Source: Spirobacillus cienkowskii (GTDB taxonomy: Bacteria; Bdellovibrionota_B; Oligoflexia; Silvanigrellales; Silvanigrellaceae). From it: a stretch of DNA of 47,842 nt. Under the pieces are notes generated by a model. The model saw only the letters and a program-made list of their open reading frames with translations, made no database searches and was not told the origin of the DNA. The stretch is from positions 1 through 47,842 of the forward strand of contig QOVW01000068.1 in assembly GCA_003339605.1 (NCBI GenBank). The letters run 5' to 3'. The first letter of the stretch is position 1; the number at the start of each line of letters is the position of its first letter. A program made the position numbers and the translations under genes. Of the stretch, positions 43,914-47,842 are shown one piece after another.

Positions 43914-45419
43914 TTACTTATAAAAATTATTCACACACTCTACCGCTTGAAGCCATCGACACAAATTTGCATTGGCAATGGCTTCGGGCATGATTGGGCA
44001 AAACTCTTTACCGATTTCCGCTTTAGTAAAAGAAACGTCTTCATTTAAAATTCCAATACTCGCAGCTCTTGCGGCGCCCAATGATGTTGATTCAATATTT
44101 GCTGGTCTTACAAGAATTGTTTGTAAAATATCAGATTGTAGCTGCATTAAAAAATCATTTTGCGATGCACCACCATCAACACCAACACGCGTAATTTTAT
44201 GTTCACTGACTTGCTCCATAAGCCTGAGTAGCTGCACATTTTGCATGACAATACTTTCTAAAACAGCACGAATAATTTGAGATTGTTGTGAACCCCGCGT
44301 CAATCCAAACAACACACCTTTTGCATTTGGATTCCAAAAAGGCGCTCCTAGCCCTGCTAATGATGGCACAAATAGCACATCTTCATCTCTTGGATAGCCT
44401 ATTGCAAGTTCTGCACTTTCTGCAGAATTCTTAATCCAACCAAAATTATCTCGTAAAAACTGAACTGCGGCACCCGCAATAAAAGCAGAACCTTCTAGCG
44501 CAAAAATTCTTTTTACTTTTGTGCTATAGGCAACGGTTGTAATTAAACCATTATCGGCTTCAACAATTTTTTCACCAGTATTCATCAACAAGAATGCGCC
44601 TGTGCCAAACGTAATTTTTGCTTCACCCAATTGCACACAATTTTGCCCAAATAATGCAGACTGCTGATCGCCTAAATTGCCAGTAATTGGAATGCCATCT
44701 GGCAAATAATGCACATTTTTTGTTGCGCCTAAGTAACCAATGCTTGGTTGTATTTTAGGCAAAGCTTGAAGAGGAATAGAAAATAACTCTAAAAGTTCAT
44801 CATCATATTGACCAGTGTGTAAGTTGTATAACATTGTACGGCTTGCATTTGTATGATCAGTAAAAAAGGATACGCCGTCTGTTAACTTCCAAATAATGTA
44901 ACAATCTATTGTTCCCAATGCAAGATCACCCGTTAATAACCATTGCTTTATTTTTGGATAATGTTCGAGCATCCAGTGCATTTTGGAAGCACTAAAATAG
45001 GGATCACAGACCAATCCTGTTTTGCTTAAAATTTTTTTTCTAATATTTTCGTTTCGCTTTAATGCGTCGCAAAACTCTGCGGTTCTTCTATCTTGCCAAA
45101 CAATCGCATTCCCTGCAATTTCGCCGGTTTTTTTATTCCATGCTAAACATGTTTCGCGTTGATTTGTAATACCAATAGCAGCTATTTTATTAACTAAAAA
45201 TTCATGGTTTTGTAAAACTGCGAGATCAAGACAATTTTTAATTGACTTTAATGTCGTTTCCCAAATATCGTTTGGATTATGCTCAACTAATCCTGGTTTC
45301 GGATAAATTTGGGGAAACTCAATTTTGTTATTTCCATACATGCTAAAATTATTCATACTAAATAAAGAAGATTGTATTCCTGTTGTTCCTTCGTCAATAG
45401 AAAGGATAAAATCTGTCAT
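43914..45419 (-). CDS. glpK: Glycerol kinase
   Basis: The 501-residue protein matches FGGY kinases. The N-terminal phosphate loop is DEGTTGIQSS, with NQRETCLAW and VWQDRRTAE in the first domain, GNLGDQQSALFGQ in the middle and GVDGGASQNDFLMQLQSDIL in the second domain, the last being the family signature. It forms glycerol 3-phosphate. I chose ATG 45419 with AAGGAG nine bases before it; ATG 45425 leaves only three bases. No glpF or glpD is next to it. Confidence 0.96.
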   Translation of the reverse strand: MTDFILSIDEGTTGIQSSLFSMNNFSMYGNNKIEFPQIYPKPGLVEHNPNDIWETTLKSIKNCLDLAVLQNHEFLVNKIAAIGITNQRETCLAWNKKTGEIAGNAIVWQDRRTAEFCDALKRNENIRKKILSKTGLVCDPYFSASKMHWMLEHYPKIKQWLLTGDLALGTIDCYIIWKLTDGVSFFTDHTNASRTMLYNLHTGQYDDELLELFSIPLQALPKIQPSIGYLGATKNVHYLPDGIPITGNLGDQQSALFGQNCVQLGEAKITFGTGAFLLMNTGEKIVEADNGLITTVAYSTKVKRIFALEGSAFIAGAAVQFLRDNFGWIKNSAESAELAIGYPRDEDVLFVPSLAGLGAPFWNPNAKGVLFGLTRGSQQSQIIRAVLESIVMQNVQLLRLMEQVSEHKITRVGVDGGASQNDFLMQLQSDILQTILVRPANIESTSLGAARAASIGILNEDVSFTKAEIGKEFCPIMPEAIANANLCRWLQAVECVNNFYK

Positions 45420-45476
45420 AATCATTAACTCCTTTTTTAAAAATATAATACTATTCTTTGTCAGGAGGATACTAAT

Positions 45477-46607
45477 GTGAGATCAAAGACACAACAAATT
45501 GTTCCAAAAAAATTTCAAGATTATTTTTATTCATTACCAACTATTGAGCAAGCTGGATTTTTTTTATGGCCATCACTCGCTAGTGATGACATTAGTATAA
45601 AAGAAAAAGAATTATTTAAAATCATCAAGCCATCAGGATGCATTCTGTTTAAAAGAAATTTTCAGACCCTTTCTAAATCTAGGCAACTCATTACAAATTT
45701 AAAAAAATATATTGCAAAAAAAAAATCAAATTATCGCATGCCATTTATAGTTTCTATTGATGAAGAAGGAGGAAGAGTTTCTCGCTTACCGTTACCTTTT
45801 CCTAGAGGAAAACCAGCACTTGAATTTGCAGATAATGATGATTTAATAGGACTTGAAGGACAACTTTTACACCAAATTTTTATTGCAAAAAGTCTTGGAG
45901 TTAATTGTATTCTTAGTCCTGTCGCAGATATCCTGTCAGAACCAAATAATCCTGTAATTGGAGATCGATGCTTTGGTAGAGATGCGCAAACAGTAACTAA
46001 GTTTGCAAGTTTTGCAAATCATGTTTTAATGCAAGAAAATATTTTTTCTTGTGCAAAGCATTTTCCAGGACACGGTAACACCAAAACAGATTCCCACAAA
46101 GAACTCAGTGTGAGTGATGTTAGCTTAGAACAATTGAAACAACGAGAGTGGATACCATTTCAAAAACTCATTCAAGACAATATTCCTTTTATTATAAGCG
46201 CGCACGTTATTGTTCCAAGTTTAGACCCAAAAAATCCTGCTACATTAAGCAAAACTATTTTAACAAAATATCTTAGAAATGATTTAAATTTTAAAGGCAT
46301 AATTTTAAGTGATGACTTGCGAATGAATGCAATCGCTGAGCATTATAATTTAAAAAGAAAAATTGAATCATCTATTACTGAAAGCTCTGACATTTCAAGT
46401 CATGAAGAGGATAACTTTTTAAAATTGGCTTCAATAGATGCTCTTTTGGCTGGATGTGATATTTTATTAAGTTGCCAAAGTATCACTCGAGAAGCAAAAA
46501 TTGCATATGCTATTGCTGAAAAAATGGAAAATGATAAAATTTTCCATAAATTGATGTTGGAGAAAGCGTGGAATATTTTTTTGAATTTAACAAAAAAACA
46601 AAACTAG
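45477..46607 (+). CDS. nagZ: Beta-N-acetylhexosaminidase NagZ (GH3)
   Basis: The 376-residue enzyme has the GH3 pattern with IDEEGGRVSRL (94-104), the substrate-binding KHFPGHG (194-200) followed by TDSH with the catalytic His (207), and ILSDDLRMNAI with nucleophile Asp279. NagZ removes GlcNAc from muropeptides in peptidoglycan recycling. A 20-residue acidic insertion after residue 290 is unusual. The start is GTG 45477 with GGAGG upstream; the overlapping ATG 45475 stops at once. It overlaps tonB by 40 bases. Confidence 0.9.
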   Translation: MRSKTQQIVPKKFQDYFYSLPTIEQAGFFLWPSLASDDISIKEKELFKIIKPSGCILFKRNFQTLSKSRQLITNLKKYIAKKKSNYRMPFIVSIDEEGGRVSRLPLPFPRGKPALEFADNDDLIGLEGQLLHQIFIAKSLGVNCILSPVADILSEPNNPVIGDRCFGRDAQTVTKFASFANHVLMQENIFSCAKHFPGHGNTKTDSHKELSVSDVSLEQLKQREWIPFQKLIQDNIPFIISAHVIVPSLDPKNPATLSKTILTKYLRNDLNFKGIILSDDLRMNAIAEHYNLKRKIESSITESSDISSHEEDNFLKLASIDALLAGCDILLSCQSITREAKIAYAIAEKMENDKIFHKLMLEKAWNIFLNLTKKQN

Positions 46608-47185
46608 AAAATATTGCATTTTTTCTATTGATTAGTTTTTTTTTACATTCATGTATTTATTTTGCAGTGGTTTTTATGCATGTCCCTGAACCCGAAACAA
46701 TTTCTATTTCTCTTACAAATAATAACTTACAAATTGTTAACAATAAGCCACAGTCAAAACCAAAACAACAAAAACCCAATACTCCAAAAGTTCAAAAACA
46801 AATTGCTGTAGATCAAAAAAAACCACTACCGCAACCTGTTACAAACAACCCACAACACAATCCAACAGAGCAAACAACACAAAACGATCAGAATGAAGCC
46901 TACGCGAACGAAACTGTTGCCGATAAGTCGGCGGCATGCACATTACCAGAAATCAATTTAACCGATGATGCCACTCAAGCAGGAGTGACAAGTGGTATTG
47001 TTACGATTGATGTGTCTATTGATGGAGATGGCAAGGTCACAAAAGCAAAGTTGGTGCGAGGAACAGGTTATAATGTTGATAATGTCGCATTAAAAGTAGC
47101 ATTAACCTTAAAATGCAAACCTGCAATAAAAGAAAAATCCAGTTTAGCTGTGATTAAAAGAATCAATTGGAAGATAATCCCTTAA
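46568..47185 (+). CDS. TonB-family energy transducer
   Basis: A single membrane helix at about 14-37 follows the N-terminus. A Pro/Lys/Gln-rich spacer lies at about 55-105. The last 85 residues are a TonB C-terminal domain (GIVTIDVSIDGDGKVTKAKLVRGTG, then DNVALKVALTLKCKPA). It links membrane energy to outer-membrane receptors; a matching receptor is at 30921. No exbB or exbD is nearby. GTG 46568 with GGAG upstream lies within the nagZ coding end, showing translational coupling. A group II intron relic begins two bases after its stop. Confidence 0.88.
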   Translation: MEYFFEFNKKTKLENIAFFLLISFFLHSCIYFAVVFMHVPEPETISISLTNNNLQIVNNKPQSKPKQQKPNTPKVQKQIAVDQKKPLPQPVTNNPQHNPTEQTTQNDQNEAYANETVADKSAACTLPEINLTDDATQAGVTSGIVTIDVSIDGDGKVTKAKLVRGTGYNVDNVALKVALTLKCKPAIKEKSSLAVIKRINWKIIP

Positions 47186-47186
47186 T

Positions 47187-47243
47187 TGAGTAGGTAGAAA
47201 CACAGCGTTGCCGCTGTGTAACCCCATTAGAACCGTACGTGCC
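47187..47243 (-). mobile_element. 3' end of a group II intron (fragment)
   Basis: On the minus strand, GCACGTACGGTTCT matches the 3' half of group II intron domain V, then after a short GGGG linker a stem with a GCAA loop (CACAGCG/CGCTGTG at 47201-47218) fits domain VI, and CTACCTACTC fits the intron end. The 5' half of domain V and the intron reverse transcriptase are missing. It lies two bases after the tonB stop. The hairpin could also serve as a terminator there. Confidence 0.7.
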
Positions 47244-47259
47244 CAATTAAGTGTAGTAG

Positions 47260-47709
47260 ATGGTATATTATCTGACAATCTCCCTGTTTAAAAAGACTCC
47301 CAAAAATGAAACTGTCTGTCAGGGTAGTGTTCTAAAAACTGTTTATCAATCTTCAAGCCAAGATACTGCTCTGCAAAATTTATATTTATTGGACGAAAAA
47401 TGGGGCAAAAAATACCCGCTTGCAATAAAACCTTGGTTAACAAACTGGGATAATTTAAGCTGTTATTTTAAGTTTTCACCAGATATTAGAAGGCTGATAT
47501 ATACAACAAATCCTATTGAAGGCTTTCATAGACAAGTTAGAAAATATACCAAAACCAAAGGGGCATTTACTTCAGAAATGGCATTGCTAAAACTTGTTTA
47601 TTGCGCTATTCAAAATATTAAGGAAAAATGGACAATGTGCCTCAGAAATTGGGCTATGACATTGTCTCAATTAGATATCTATTTTCCTGGAAGATTAAAA
47701 CTTACTTAA
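47260..47709 (+). pseudogene. C-terminal fragment of IS256-family transposase
   Basis: From about residue 24 the frame matches the Mutator/IS256 transposase end: LKTVYQSSSQDTALQNL, KYPLAIKPWLTNWDNLS, then RRLIYTTNPIEGFHRQVRKY, and finally KGAFTSEMALLKLVY and the final W. The last catalytic Glu of the DDE set would be in NPIEGF. The first 23 residues do not match the family, and the DD part is missing, so the fragment cannot be active. No ribosome site is visible at 47260. Confidence 0.85.
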
Positions 47710-47744
47710 TTTTACCTTGACACAGTTTAAAGAGCACTCTCCAA
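47326..47744 (+). mobile_element. Truncated IS256-family element, 3' part
   Basis: The sequence from about 47326 holds the last third of an IS256-type transposase gene and, after its stop, an end sequence at 47721-47744. Read inward it contains TTTAAACTGTGTC, typical of IS256 terminal repeats. The 5' end is gone. It adjoins the group II intron relic on its left. Confidence 0.75.
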
Positions 47745-47842
47745 CAGACGGCTAAGTTCTTCCAGCTTAGCATTTAATTGAATATTATCTAATGCCTGTA
47801 TTTTATTAATAATATCTGTTTCACTATTAATAATATCTGTTT
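47727..47842 (-). CDS. Partial CDS with heptad repeats, 3' end in IS
   Basis: This frame on the minus strand runs off the window edge and is open for 38 codons. It begins with two copies of a seven-residue unit, TDIINSE TDIINKI, made by a 21-base direct repeat (17 identical bases at 47805-47821 and 47826-47842), then LDNIQLNAKLEELSRLLESAL and a stop. This looks like a coiled-coil end of a longer protein. The final residues and the TAA stop at 47727-47729 lie inside the IS256 end, so the native end of the protein may have been replaced by IS sequence. I cannot name the gene. Confidence 0.5.
   Translation of the reverse strand, partial: TDIINSETDIINKIQALDNIQLNAKLEELSRLLESAL

Noticed and set aside
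47200-47219. Simple tonB terminator
   Set aside because: The eight-pair stem with a four-base loop is real, but it lacks a U-tract downstream and the flanks match group II intron domains V and VI, so I prefer the intron reading.

Overview
This is a 47.8 kb window of AT-rich chromosome from a Gram-negative, probably chemosensory bacterium. Evidence for the cell type: a TonB-dependent receptor plus TonB, an LptE-like lipoprotein, several Sec and lipoprotein signal peptides, a six-domain ribosomal protein S1, and NagZ and L,D-transpeptidase for wall turnover. Chemosensory parts (MCP, a triple-CheW protein, CheV) are scattered rather than in one che operon, and TTG starts with strong Shine-Dalgarno sites are common. 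My best guess is an Oligoflexia/Bdellovibrionota lineage such as Silvanigrellales. That is inference from gene style only.

Layout. 1-6.4 kb: a short MCP that begins at its last membrane helix, an unrecognised protein, a membrane metallophosphoesterase, a small YvlB-SHOCT-like protein, a three-CheW-domain protein and a PotD-like binding protein. 6.4-9.9 kb: rpsA with a structured leader and a strong terminator, then sppA and a YggT protein. 10.1-13.1 kb: an unusual cassette in which a CheV (CheW-REC) gene lies between two paralogous genes for cNMP-binding-like proteins. 13.2-16.9 kb: pstSCAB on the minus strand with a possible Pho-box array upstream. 17.2-19.8 kb: a Dph6/DUF71-like ATPase, an NMT1/ThiY-like binding protein and a family-3 binding protein. 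20.4-25.9 kb: gltX, a two-domain M16 peptidase and a histidine kinase broken by a frameshift. 25.9-33.3 kb, all minus: a beta-ketoacyl-synthase-like protein with a large insertion, an L,D-transpeptidase, a PfkB sugar/nucleoside kinase, a lipoprotein and a TonB-dependent receptor. 33.4-39.7 kb: a GT39 glycosyltransferase, glutaredoxin, an LptE-like lipoprotein, transketolase, a PAP2 phosphatase and a membrane-anchored PD-(D/E)XK-like protein. 39.7-47.2 kb: a siroheme/Fe-S half-domain fused to a long acidic repeat region, khpA, a lipoprotein, a divergent tryptophan-dioxygenase-like protein, glpK, nagZ and tonB. 47.2-47.8 kb: a mobile-element graveyard with the 3' end of a group II intron, the end of an IS256-type element, and a host gene whose stop codon lies in the IS end.

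Core metabolism and translation genes are ordinary. The most unusual material is the cNMP-CheV-cNMP cassette, the acidic siroheme-domain protein, the membrane PD-(D/E)XK protein, the insert-bearing ketosynthase, the TDO-like protein lacking the usual substrate loop, and the broken kinase.
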